A stretch of 58,721 nt of DNA, from positions 1 to 58,721 of the forward strand of contig JAQGHR010000050.1 in NCBI GenBank assembly GCA_028291545.1, written 5' to 3'. The notes beneath the pieces are model-generated. The model had not been told where the DNA came from. It was given only the letters and a program-made list of their open reading frames with translations, and ran no database searches. Of the stretch, positions 19,701 through 27,957 are shown piece by piece (position 1 is the first letter of the stretch; each line of letters opens with the position of its first letter). Position numbers and translations under genes: made by a program. This DNA is from Planctomycetota bacterium (GTDB lineage Bacteria > Planctomycetota > Planctomycetia > Isosphaerales > Isosphaeraceae).

Positions 19701-22700
19701 TCGCGCCGCGCTCGAGGACGCCGGATTGGGGCCGCATTCCAGGCTCGACCGGCTCCGCGGCGTCGCTCGACCCGCCTCCGCCGGCCAGATTTTCGCGGGG
19801 CTCGGGCTCAGACTGGTGGCCGGCGGTGGCGGGTTGCTGGTCACATCCGCCGGGGGAGAAAGCCATCCCGGACGGCACGCCCGACTGGCCCTGTCCGATC
19901 GTCTACGCAAGGCGGCGATTGCCGGACATGACGACACGGATCGGATTCAATGCCTCCCTCGCTGGCGAGGAGAAGCCACCCCGGGTCCGTGGGCCGACCG
20001 GCTCGGCGGCGGAGAATCGTCCGCAGTCGCATCACCGATCCGTCGCTTCGTCGCTCCGGGATGGCCCGACGATGGGGCCAGCCTTCGTGTCGTGGATCGG
20101 ACCGGGCGTTGGATGCTCGCGGTCGCGATCGCGCTGCTGGTCGTCGGGCTCGGGCTGGCCTCGCGAAGATCGAGTTTTCGCCTCCGGTCGATTGCAATCG
20201 GCGTGATCGGAGTCGCTGGTTGGTTGCTGTTGCGGGTGGGGCCGCCCGATCTTGAAGATGCGGCCTCGGCGCTGGTCTGGGGGGCGCTGGCGACGGCGGG
20301 ACTCTGGCTCGGCTCGGCCCTTCGCCCATCGCGTCGCGGACCGATCCGGCCGCAGCCCCGGTCGGTTTCCGGTCGGCAGAGGGCCATGGGATCGGGCGTG
20401 GCCACGATCCTCGTCCTGGCGGTCTGGGTCTCGAAGCCAACTTCGCAACTCCTGGCGGAAGACCCGCCACAGATCGCCCCCCTCGATCCCGGGCCGATCT
20501 TCGTGCTGCTTCCCTACGATCCGCCGTTCGATCCGTCCGTTCCCGCGTCCCGCGTGGTGCTTCGCCTGTCCGATTACGATCGGATTGTGGCCGCGACCGA
20601 GGGGCCGGAGCCCTCGCCGCAGGGCGACCAGCCGAGGCTGACGGCGGCGCTGCATGAGGTCCGCCGCGAGGGTACACGGGATGCAAGGATCGCGTCGGCG
20701 TTCGATCTCTGGGCCTCGGCTCCCGGCCCTAATGTGTGGTCCTTCCCTGCCGAGGGGGCGCGGGACCTCTCGGCCACGGTCGACGGCCGCGAGGTCCCCG
20801 TCAGGATGGTTGCCGGAACGACGACCGCCTCGGTGGCGATCTCCGGGACGGGGGCGCATCGTCTGATCGTGCGACGGCTCGCGGCCCTGGTCCACTCGGC
20901 CGACGGCGACACGCTCAGGATGCCGATCCCGCCCATCGCCTCGGCCCGGCTCCGGCTCGAAGCTCCGCCGGAGGGTGACAGGGTCGCCTTTCTGGCGGCG
21001 CGGGGGCGCGAGGTTCGCCGGGAGGGCATCCTGGAGGCCGGGCTTGGTCCCGTCGAAACGCTGGAACTCCGCTGGACCGGCCGAACCGTGGCGGGTCCTC
21101 CGCCGCCGCGGGGCCAGTGCGACGCGACCATGCTCTGGGATGTCGAACCGGCGGGCGATCGCGTCCGGGCGCGGATCACGGCGACCTCGGCCGAGGGACT
21201 GAGCCGGCTGTCCCTGGCACTGGAGCCGGGCCTGCTGGTTCGTTCGACGAGCCTCGCGGGGACGGCCGACGCGCTCGTCCGAAACGTCCCCTCGGGCACC
21301 ATCTGGGAGTTGCCAATCGAGCCACCCCTGGCCGAGGGTCAATCGCTCACGGTGGAGTTCTGGCGACCGCTGCCAACCGCGACCGGGCCGGTGTTGATCC
21401 GCCGCGTCCCGCGGATCGAGCCCCTGGGCCTGGCGGGCTTCGGCGGCCTGGTCGGGGTCCGGCGTCCGCAGGACTGGACGGGTCGGCTCGGACCGGCCGG
21501 CGGCGGGGAATCGGTGCCGGATGCCGACTTCGCGCGTGCCTGGGGCGAATTCCCCTCGGGCTCGGCCACCTTCGCCGGAGCGTCACGGTTCCTCGGCTCG
21601 CCCGAGCTTGCCCTGGCGACGGGGCCGCCTCGCAGCCGCCCGCGCGTTCGCCCCACGATCCAGGTCGAGCTGACCCCCGGCCGCCTGGAAACCCGCGTTG
21701 AAGCCGCCTGGTCGGAGGTGGACGGGACGTCGCGAGAGGCCGAGATTCGGATTCCCGGCGACCTCCGGGTCGTACGCGTTGAATCCCCGGGATTGACCGA
21801 TTGGACCCGTCCGACCGACGACCGACTTCGCCTTCGCTTCGACGCCGAGGTCCCGTCACCCAGGCGGACCATCCGGATTGACGGCTGGGTCCCCATCGAC
21901 GGCGACCCGATGGCCTCGGGTTCGACCCAATCCGACGCCGAGATCCCCTGGCCATCCTGGCAAGGCGCGGACGTCGATGAAGGTTCTCTCACGATCCACG
22001 CACCTTCCAATTTCAGCTTCCGGCTCGACCCTGGCGCCGGGGTGCTCCCGATCGCGCCGGCCACCGGAACCGCTCGATCCGCCTTCTCGGTCGCTCCCCT
22101 CGCGTCCCCCGGCCGCCTCCACTGGACGGTCGAACCGATCGGCGTGAATGTCCTTGTCCAGAGCCTGCTGACGCTCCATCCGTCGTCGGTGGAGTGGACG
22201 GCGTCGGCTCGCTATCAGATCCCCTGGGGACCGTGTCCCCCGATCACTCTGCGACTGCCGACGGAATGGGCCGACGCGGCGAGGGTCGAGATCGTCGGGA
22301 CCAAGATCAAGCCCCAGGTGGATCGCTCGGGCAAGGAGACGTCCTGGACCTTTCGCCCCGATCCACCGATGTGGGGCAACCTTCAGGTGCGGGTCCACGC
22401 CACCCGCCCTCGGCCCGCGCGAGGACCGCTCGCGTTTCCCGACCTCCTGCCGCTCGGGCGAGCCAGTACGGACCGGGTGGATTCCTACCTCGGCTATGCC
22501 GACGCGACCGGGCGCCCGACCGTCGTGGAAGGTTCGGCCGAACTCCAGCCGGTGGACGCCTCCCGCTGGGATGCCGAAGATCTTCCCTGGCCCGCCACCT
22601 TGCCTCGGAATATTCTCCGCGTCCTCAAGGACGGCTGGTCACTCCGGTTCCGATCCCCCGACGACGCCCGGTCGCCCGGACTCTCGGCCGAGGACGGCGG

Positions 22701-23712
22701 CGTGATCCTTGCCGACCTCGCATGCACACTTTCCGACGATGGCTCCGTGCTCGGTCGCGCCTGCTACGACCTCGACGGCCGCCCGAGCGCCTTCCTCGCC
22801 ATCGTCCTGCCACCGGGGGCAGAGGCTCTGGGCGCGAACGTGGATGAAATCGCCGTCACACCGCGCCGCGACCATTCCGGACAGATCCTGATCCCCCTCC
22901 CCAACGGGAGCGCGGCCCGGGTCGTTTTCGTCTGGAAAGGGCGATCGGCCGGACTCGACGGCGATCCTCGCCGGGCCGTGCCGTTGCCGTCGCTAGCCAG
23001 CCCCGAGGTACCGACCCTCGTGACCGTCTGGGCGAGCGAGGACGTCACCGTGGAGGCCAACGCCACGATCTCCTCTCCGGCTGCGCTGGAGCTAGCCCGG
23101 GCCGAACGACTCGCCTCGACCCTCGCGCGACGGCTCGACCAGTTCGATCGGGGATCGCCGAAAGAGAGGGCGTCCCTCCTCGCCGCCCTGATCCAGTTCG
23201 AGTTGCACGCCCGGGCCACGGAACGGGCGACGCGAGAGATGCGCGGTGAGGCCGGACGCGCGATCATGGAGTCGCTCTCCCTGGAACGAAACTCCCTCGT
23301 GGATGCCCTGTCCAGCGGCGGTCTCGAGGATTTTGCCCTGTCGGCCCGGGCGCGGGTCGGACGTGGCCTGATCGACCCGCTGGCGACCCAGACCGCCGCC
23401 GTTGACCGGCCCGTCCCGCTGCGGATTCGACCTCTGGGCCGCGAGTTCACCTTCCGGGCGGCCCCGGCTCGACGCCTCTCCGTCCTTTGGTCGAAGCGAC
23501 ACTCCGGACCCGTGCTCTACTCGGAGTGGTTGCTGGCCGTGGGAATGCTGATCCCCGGCATCGGCGTCATCGCCTTGCCGTCGCGACGGCCCCGGCTGTC
23601 CGCCTGCATCGTCGCCCTGATCGCCCTGGGCGTGGCCCTGGCCTCAGGCGGCGGCCCGGCCGCGCTGCTGGTGATGGCGATCGCCGCCGCGGTGGGACGC
23701 ATCCTCCCGTGA
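16753..23712 (+). CDS. Giant two-module membrane protein (about 2320 aa), unknown function
   Basis: The ATG at 16753 starts a clear signal peptide (MPRPRQLSPTALVALMLVA, then TASAAD); the ATG at 16708 adds 15 unlikely residues. Module 1 (about 20-1110) is a beta-rich ectodomain opening with RVLPMQDFETLLKS. At about 1112-1230 lie four hydrophobic helices, the last (VATILVLAVWVSK...LLAEDPP) looking like an internalised signal peptide. Module 2 (about 1235-2240) opens with VVLRLSDYDRIVAATEGP and later has LELRW, both echoing the preceding gene product. A C-terminal helix pair ends the protein (about 2255-2319). I read this as two genes of the signal-ectodomain-TM type fused in frame. The gene begins 69 nt after its neighbour and is presumably in the same transcript. 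No catalytic motif is recognised. Confidence 0.8.
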   Translation: MPRPRQLSPTALVALMLVATASAADRPEVVQVRVPEEKVRSFFPAGTELRVLPMQDFETLLKSVREAERPGGRADGSPRLLRAKHEARWEDGTLIGRSEFLTETSPNPASTVILDPWSPALDGETTSKEVVRVGPDHRLGLQAVGTVPKTLSLSWEQRAKAGSEGRGFVLALPAIAACRLTLDLPVALVPEIAGTLRQGPAPGSTPDRRAWRFDGPGGSWRIRLQAPRDPEGPASPVWVSGTTRIDASDTPARWSLDWSVDPGPSGPRRFGVALDPGLDLIDVTGPRVASFRSEPSRDGPGTTVTVRLDDGATGPTPVTIRALVRMPDDGPWRVPSARPIGAVWTGGRTLVHLGPALVVSGCNPLGARQVTPTAQEREFVAARPGLVLAFQGTSPTSPAELLLRRSPTDSSAEVKGRLVLSARESARLEAEITWRVDRGRLSTLAADLPVGWTPERAQIRGLAQATAWHAETRPGGGARLVAHLPPSHDPSVPVTLDVAAVAVAGERRGPLELPRIVPIGVRVADEVWLVRAETGMTVSPRKARGLVWLDPTSAVAEPSKGPPRPPGTRLVLAWRWTAADGRGVLDRVAASAPRAAEAWTVATVFADRLRLDHFLDLGSGDPERNELFVAFTGDDNTPAPRWDVQGHPERIVETTPIPPADRAAAGLPLRGTAWKLVLARGVRDRMVLHARMERAWSGAGTVPLIVLPERDLMRASLLVSVDRGLRAETVAPGLTVLDPAWAWNAFDQVVAPVEKAEAPRSHLRPLQAFGYGSGSSSPRLTSETLPAAAPGGLVQDAILTTRTDPSGRAWCHLALRIVPGPDRMIEVTLPEGVALERAQIEGRPAIPIRTDRGLRFALPAPALSQPTVELDLDYLTTRGDGRLIRPNRPVISLPCLAFSWDVEVPPSREVANIPPVLRDAGLVSSETSVLRPSMAWTGSPVAPEDTAAIREINERITHESPEDRTLGEWLTRLDGGHAPILVDRAALEDAGLGPHSRLDRLRGVARPASAGQIFAGLGLRLVAGGGGLLVTSAGGESHPGRHARLALSDRLRKAAIAGHDDTDRIQCLPRWRGEATPGPWADRLGGGESSAVASPIRRFVAPGWPDDGASLRVVDRTGRWMLAVAIALLVVGLGLASRRSSFRLRSIAIGVIGVAGWLLLRVGPPDLEDAASALVWGALATAGLWLGSALRPSRRGPIRPQPRSVSGRQRAMGSGVATILVLAVWVSKPTSQLLAEDPPQIAPLDPGPIFVLLPYDPPFDPSVPASRVVLRLSDYDRIVAATEGPEPSPQGDQPRLTAALHEVRREGTRDARIASAFDLWASAPGPNVWSFPAEGARDLSATVDGREVPVRMVAGTTTASVAISGTGAHRLIVRRLAALVHSADGDTLRMPIPPIASARLRLEAPPEGDRVAFLAARGREVRREGILEAGLGPVETLELRWTGRTVAGPPPPRGQCDATMLWDVEPAGDRVRARITATSAEGLSRLSLALEPGLLVRSTSLAGTADALVRNVPSGTIWELPIEPPLAEGQSLTVEFWRPLPTATGPVLIRRVPRIEPLGLAGFGGLVGVRRPQDWTGRLGPAGGGESVPDADFARAWGEFPSGSATFAGASRFLGSPELALATGPPRSRPRVRPTIQVELTPGRLETRVEAAWSEVDGTSREAEIRIPGDLRVVRVESPGLTDWTRPTDDRLRLRFDAEVPSPRRTIRIDGWVPIDGDPMASGSTQSDAEIPWPSWQGADVDEGSLTIHAPSNFSFRLDPGAGVLPIAPATGTARSAFSVAPLASPGRLHWTVEPIGVNVLVQSLLTLHPSSVEWTASARYQIPWGPCPPITLRLPTEWADAARVEIVGTKIKPQVDRSGKETSWTFRPDPPMWGNLQVRVHATRPRPARGPLAFPDLLPLGRASTDRVDSYLGYADATGRPTVVEGSAELQPVDASRWDAEDLPWPATLPRNILRVLKDGWSLRFRSPDDARSPGLSAEDGGVILADLACTLSDDGSVLGRACYDLDGRPSAFLAIVLPPGAEALGANVDEIAVTPRRDHSGQILIPLPNGSAARVVFVWKGRSAGLDGDPRRAVPLPSLASPEVPTLVTVWASEDVTVEANATISSPAALELARAERLASTLARRLDQFDRGSPKERASLLAALIQFELHARATERATREMRGEAGRAIMESLSLERNSLVDALSSGGLEDFALSARARVGRGLIDPLATQTAAVDRPVPLRIRPLGREFTFRAAPARRLSVLWSKRHSGPVLYSEWLLAVGMLIPGIGVIALPSRRPRLSACIVALIALGVALASGGGPAALLVMAIAAAVGRILP

Positions 23713-23732
23713 GGATCTCGCCGTTCGCACCA

Positions 23733-23761
23733 TTGACGCTGGCTGTTCGTCCGATTAGAGT
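23733..23761 (+). promoter_or_regulatory. Sigma-70-like promoter before the ACT-domain gene
   Basis: TTGACG (23733-23738, 5/6 match) and TAGAGT (23756-23761, 4/6 match) are separated by exactly 17 nt. The start codon lies 45 nt downstream of the -10 box, in the short gap after the giant-protein gene, suggesting an independent transcript. Confidence 0.45.
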
Positions 23762-23806
23762 TGCGTCTGGACACGGAGCGTCTTCACGGCAGGACCGGGG
23801 GTCGTT

Positions 23807-24304
23807 ATGAGTCTGGGTGAAGGTGGCGGCAGCGAGGTCGGCTACGAGACCCTGCAGGGGCGCAACTGGCCGACGGTCACGCAATACTCCGTCTTCCTGG
23901 AAAATCGCGTCGGCCAGCTCCTGGAGGTCGTTCGCGCCTTCCACGGGTCCAAGGTCAAGATCGTCGGGCTCTCCATCTCGGACTCGGCCGATTGCTGCAT
24001 CCTTCGGCTGATCCTGAGCCATCCCGAGCAAGGTCGCGAGATCCTCGAACGGGCCGACCTGGCCTACGCCGAGAACGAGCTACTCGCCGCCGAGCTTCCT
24101 AGCGGGCCGCAATCGCTCGTGGATCTCTGCACCGCGCTACTGCGTGCCGAGATCAACATTCATTACGCCTATCCCCTGATCGTTCACCCCCACGGCCGCG
24201 CCGCGGTAGCCCTGCACGTCGATAATGTCGAGCAGGCCAGCTCCACGCTGCACTCCCAGGGGTTCGAGGTCCTGAGCGAAGCGGACCTGTCGGCGAATTA
24301 CTGA
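23807..24304 (+). CDS. Tandem ACT-domain protein
   Basis: A 165-aa protein made of two ACT-like beta-alpha-beta units. The first (about residues 24-95) contains TQYSVFLENRVGQLLEVVRAF, the classic ligand-binding ACT opening; the second (about 105-160) contains INIHYAYPLIVHPHGRAAVALHVDN. Stand-alone tandem ACT proteins bind amino acids or similar ligands and act as allosteric regulators. No catalytic domain is fused. The ATG at 23807 has a GGGGG tract 4 nt upstream. It converges on the Nudix gene with 13 nt between stops. The ligand and partner are unknown. Confidence 0.88.
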   Translation: MSLGEGGGSEVGYETLQGRNWPTVTQYSVFLENRVGQLLEVVRAFHGSKVKIVGLSISDSADCCILRLILSHPEQGREILERADLAYAENELLAAELPSGPQSLVDLCTALLRAEINIHYAYPLIVHPHGRAAVALHVDNVEQASSTLHSQGFEVLSEADLSANY

Positions 24305-24317
24305 GGACGAGTGCCGT

Positions 24318-24965
24318 TCAGGTTGCGTCCTCTCGCTTGATCTCGGCCCGGAACCGGCCCGGCGAATCGGGGATCTCCCGGATCTTGCCGGAACGAACGT
24401 GGGTCGTGAGCCATCGCGAACCTCGGCCGTTCTTGCCAAGGACGGCCCTGAACAGGGTCTCGACATCCTCCTTGCGGAAGGTCTCGGGCAGCAACTGGAA
24501 GACGATCTCGTCTCGATGCAGAGAGCGAGCGAGCCAGTCCTTCGCCCTGTCCAGGATTGTGCCGTGATCGAACGCCAATCGCTCCACCTTGGCCGGATCG
24601 AGCCACGCGGCCTCTCGCGCATCGTCGCCGCCTGCAACCTCGGGCAAGGGTCCACCAACCACGGCGGCATGGCCGAAACTGATCGTCCTGCCGCGCGGGT
24701 CGCGGTCGATTTCGTCGAACACACCGATCTGCTCGACGTGCTTCACGTCTTTCAGGCCTGTCTCCTCCTCCAATTCGCGACACGCAGCCACTCCGATGCG
24801 TTCGTCCATTTCCAGATATCCGCCCGGTATGGCCCAGAACCCCGCAAATGGATCGGCGTTTCGCTTGATGAACAGGCTGCGCAGACCATCGTGGGCCAAT
24901 GCGAACACGACCAGATCCACCGTGACCATCGGGCGGGGATATTTGTAGCAATACGGCGGGGGCAT
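24318..24965 (-). CDS. Nudix hydrolase with C-terminal winged helix (NrtR-like)
   Basis: 215 aa. Residues about 12-140 form a Nudix domain with a complete Nudix box (G-x5-E-x7-REL-x-EE-x-GL, in GYLEMDERIGVAACRELEEE plus TGL), so hydrolysis of an NDP-X substrate such as ADP-ribose is plausible. Residues about 150-215 (FQLLPETFRKEDVETLFRAV...) resemble the winged-helix tail of the NrtR family, which in other bacteria senses ADP-ribose and represses NAD genes. nadA lies in the same window, though 19 kb away. An intact box argues that the enzyme activity is kept, as in some NrtR proteins and all hydrolase relatives. GAGGG lies about 9 nt upstream of the ATG. Regulator versus housekeeping hydrolase cannot be decided from sequence alone. 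Confidence 0.85.
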   Translation of the reverse strand: MPPPYCYKYPRPMVTVDLVVFALAHDGLRSLFIKRNADPFAGFWAIPGGYLEMDERIGVAACRELEEETGLKDVKHVEQIGVFDEIDRDPRGRTISFGHAAVVGGPLPEVAGGDDAREAAWLDPAKVERLAFDHGTILDRAKDWLARSLHRDEIVFQLLPETFRKEDVETLFRAVLGKNGRGSRWLTTHVRSGKIREIPDSPGRFRAEIKREDAT

Positions 24966-25308
24966 CGGTCGGTTCCCTCGGGGAAAACGGCTGGCCTCGA
25001 TCGGTCGGCTCGCCCATCATGATAGGATGGCCCGTGACTGAACGCGAGCGGGAGGGTGCTCGTTTCAGGAGGATCGATAGGGTCGGAATCGAAGAGGGTT
25101 CACGCAGAGGCGGGGAGGCGCAGAGAAGAGGGGATCAGGGCCTGGACAGCGTACCACGGCTCCCGAGTGTCCCCGAGTTCTGTCGACCCGCATCCTGTCG
25201 CTCTCTCTCTTCCACCCACTTCCTCCTCTCTGCGTTTCCCCGCCTCTGCGTGAACCCTCTTCGATTTTTTCTTTGCCACCCTCCAGACGTTCCGATTGAG
25301 GTCCGAGC
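24966..25308. other. Intergenic region occupied by a family B repeat
   Basis: This is 343 nt between divergent genes; more than half is the palindromic element at 25088-25265. The short spaces left on either side must carry both promoters; none is obvious. Confidence 0.6.
25088..25265. repeat. Family B palindromic repeat, copy 1
   Basis: About 40-nt inverted arms (25088-25128 and 25226-25265) differ at only a few positions and share the core TTCACGCAGAGGCGGGGA. The roughly 97-nt middle is unrelated to the other copies. The same arm core recurs at 38952, 49701 and 54546. Confidence 0.9.
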
Positions 25309-26412
25309 ATGGCCGAACCCACCCCCGATTGGTCGTTCCCCGCCGGGTCGGGCGATGAGCCCGAGCGGCTCCAGGACCTTGCGACCCGTCTGGCGTCCGA
25401 GGATCTCGTCGCCGACATGGCGGGGGTCTGGCCCGAACGGCTCTGGGGCATCCTGGCCGAGTTCGGCGCGACCCGATGGGCCTTCCCCGCCGTCTCGGGC
25501 GAAGCGATCGACCGTTCGAGCCTGGTGCGTCGATACGCGAAGGTCGCGGAAGGCTCGCTCACGGCCGCGTTCATCCTGACCCAGCACGATGCCGCCATCC
25601 GCCGGTTGTTCGCAGCGTCGGCCCCGGGCAAGGCGCGGGCGGAGGAGAGGCTTGAACGGATCGCCGCGGGCGAGGTATTCCCGACCGTGGGCATCTCGCA
25701 ACTGACAACCTCTCGCCGGCACGGAACGCGGGCGATGGTCGCGACCGAGACCGAATCCGGCTACCGACTCGACGGCGCGATGCCGTGGGTAACGGCCGCC
25801 GAACGGGCCGATCTGTTCGTCACCGGCGGCGTGTTCGACGACGGCCGCCAGTTGCTCGCCGCCGTACCCAGGGACCGCCCCGGCCTGACCGTGAAGCCCG
25901 CGTTCGACCTCGCCGCCCTGGGCGCCTCGCGAACCAGCGAGATCCTCTGCGACGGCGTCCTGATCGACCGTGACGAGGTGACGGCCGGTCCCTCCATGGA
26001 CGTGATGGCGACGCCCGGCCTGGCCGGCACCGGCGGGTTGGAGACGTCCGCGCTGGCCGTGGGTCAGGCGCGCGCCGCCCTCGTCGCCCTGGCGAAGGAA
26101 GCCGATCACCGCGACGAGCTGGCCGAGCCCGTCGCCTCGCTGGCCGCGTCCTGGCGAGCGATCTCCTCCGGCCTGATCGCCGCCGCCGAGGGTCGCGCCG
26201 ACGCCCCTGCGCCCGGCCTGATCCGGGGCGAGGCGAACGACCTCGTGCTGCGTGCGACTCAAGCCTATCTCACCGCGCGAAAGGGCAGCGGGTTCCTCCG
26301 CTCCGAGCCGGCCCAGCTCTGGGCCAGGCAGGCGCTCTTCTTCCTGGTCTGGTCCTGCCCCGGCCCCGTCGCCAACGCCGCCATCCGCGATCTCGCGGGT
26401 TGCAGCACGTAA
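25309..26412 (+). CDS. Acyl-CoA dehydrogenase-like flavoprotein
   Basis: 367 aa with the acyl-CoA dehydrogenase layout: an N-terminal helical domain (about 15-115), a central beta domain (about 120-225; TVGISQLTTSRRHG and GAMPWVTAAERADLFVTGG) and a C-terminal helical bundle (about 235-365; ATQAYLTARKGSGFLRS). The C-terminal region lacks the usual glutamate base context and ends with an atypical WSCPGPV segment, so it may belong to the DszC/oxygenase-like side of the superfamily or be catalytically altered. The substrate is unknown. GAGG lies 8 nt upstream of the ATG. It is convergent with the ABC permease gene (25 nt gap) and shows no pathway partner nearby. Confidence 0.8.
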   Translation: MAEPTPDWSFPAGSGDEPERLQDLATRLASEDLVADMAGVWPERLWGILAEFGATRWAFPAVSGEAIDRSSLVRRYAKVAEGSLTAAFILTQHDAAIRRLFAASAPGKARAEERLERIAAGEVFPTVGISQLTTSRRHGTRAMVATETESGYRLDGAMPWVTAAERADLFVTGGVFDDGRQLLAAVPRDRPGLTVKPAFDLAALGASRTSEILCDGVLIDRDEVTAGPSMDVMATPGLAGTGGLETSALAVGQARAALVALAKEADHRDELAEPVASLAASWRAISSGLIAAAEGRADAPAPGLIRGEANDLVLRATQAYLTARKGSGFLRSEPAQLWARQALFFLVWSCPGPVANAAIRDLAGCST

Positions 26413-26437
26413 GGCGACTCGGTCGCACCCGTCACGA

Positions 26438-27955
26438 TCACGTGAGGACGTCCAGGTCCGTCGTCTGCGGCTTGACCGCCTTTCGGAGGGCGATGTCGAT
26501 GCGCCTCTGCTCGTTGATGAGAAGAAACTGGAAGACGAAGGCCAGCGTGAGGCTCGGCAACAGGGCCATGAATCGGACGATGTCGGCCGCATCGGCGTCG
26601 GTGGAGGGAAGGCCCTTGATGGACAGGATCATCCCGGCCCACGGGCTGACGCCCATCGAGATCTGGGTCGACTTGGCCCCGAAGGACGCCACGCCGAACG
26701 CCACGCCCACGAGCAGCGGCAAAACCCAGATGAGGAACAGGAAGAGCCGGAAGTAGGTCTCTCCCTTCCGGTTGAACTTGAGTGCGAAATACTGCTTTCC
26801 CAGCCCGTAATACGCCACCACGAACGCTCCGACAGCGATCGATTGCGAGAACGCGAACCGTCCGAACCGGTTGCCAGACATGGGGAGGCCCATGGCCTGG
26901 CCCGGCTCCAGGACTTCCGAAGCGATCGACGCCCCCAGGGCAACCAACCCCGCCAGGCCGTAGACCGCCCAGGCATTCGACGCCAGCTCCGAGAAGACGG
27001 GTGGGCGGCGACGCCCCGCGCGAAGGGCGCGACGAATCCCCTTGGCATACTCGTTCAGGTCGGGCTGTACCGTCGAGGAGAGGACGCAGCCGGCGATGAC
27101 GAAAATGTAAAGGAGCGTCGGCACGACCCAGTAGGTCTCCTTAACCTCCCAGAACGCGCCGAGGCCGAGGAGGGCCACGGTCGTCATGCAAATGAGCGCC
27201 TCGGGCTTGGAATACGGCAGTGCCCGTTCGGCGCGCATCTTTCGCGTGGCGGCTATGAGCAGGAAGAGCGTGGCGGCACCTTCGTAAATGAACAGAAAAG
27301 CAATCGTCGGCAACCGAATGCCGAAGAAGTCCATGCCGCCCGGGTCGGTCTCTGTCCCGGAGGCAATCATCCGCGAGCCGCGATAGGATCCATAGACCGC
27401 GTTACCGATCCAGAGGGAGATCAGCAACAGGGCGATGATTCCTACCGACGCGGATCTTGCGTTCTTGGCAATCAGTGCGACGAGCATCGTCAGCGAGTGC
27501 AAGACCCAGGCCGTGAGGATCGTCGGCGCGACGAGGAACAGAACGTCCATCAACCCGAATCCGTTGACGAGACCGCAGAGGACCAGGAACGGTAACATCA
27601 AGGCGAACAGGATGTATTCACGGATCGGCGCGCCGAGGAAGAAGCCGACGGCCAGGGTCGAGGCCGGCACCGGCGAGACCCTGTGGAAGTCGAGGATTCC
27701 GCTTTCCTTTGCCGACCCCACGGCGGACGCCACCTGATTGCTACCGCCCAGGACCAGGATCGCCCAGGCGATCCCCGAGAGGACATAGACGGCCCACGAT
27801 CCGCTCGACCCGCTGGCGTAGGTTGCCCAACTGAAAACCAGGCAGATCGACAGGACCGCGACCAGGCCCGGAATGAGCTGCGCGAGTCGCAGCCGGGAGC
27901 GGATGTGCTTCACCAGGATCGGGTTGTCGATCAGAATATCCAGGGGAGTGCTCAT
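26438..27955 (-). CDS. ABC transporter permease (ABC-2 type)
   Basis: A 505-aa polytopic membrane protein with about ten to twelve hydrophobic helices. It begins MSTPLDILIDNPILVKHIRSRLR, a cytoplasmic amphipathic start common in ABC-2 permeases, and GAAGGAG lies upstream at a suitable distance inside the ATPase gene end. The frame stays open upstream to 29038, but that part lies antisense or out of frame to the ATPase gene and is rejected. It starts 2 nt after the ATPase stop, so the two form one export system. The substrate cannot be deduced. Confidence 0.88.
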   Translation of the reverse strand: MSTPLDILIDNPILVKHIRSRLRLAQLIPGLVAVLSICLVFSWATYASGSSGSWAVYVLSGIAWAILVLGGSNQVASAVGSAKESGILDFHRVSPVPASTLAVGFFLGAPIREYILFALMLPFLVLCGLVNGFGLMDVLFLVAPTILTAWVLHSLTMLVALIAKNARSASVGIIALLLISLWIGNAVYGSYRGSRMIASGTETDPGGMDFFGIRLPTIAFLFIYEGAATLFLLIAATRKMRAERALPYSKPEALICMTTVALLGLGAFWEVKETYWVVPTLLYIFVIAGCVLSSTVQPDLNEYAKGIRRALRAGRRRPPVFSELASNAWAVYGLAGLVALGASIASEVLEPGQAMGLPMSGNRFGRFAFSQSIAVGAFVVAYYGLGKQYFALKFNRKGETYFRLFLFLIWVLPLLVGVAFGVASFGAKSTQISMGVSPWAGMILSIKGLPSTDADAADIVRFMALLPSLTLAFVFQFLLINEQRRIDIALRKAVKPQTTDLDVLT

Positions 27956-27957
27956 GA

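Noticed and set aside
24966..25308. Possible small gene or RNA in the Nudix/dehydrogenase gap
   Set aside because: The secondary structure there is explained by the family B repeat arms.
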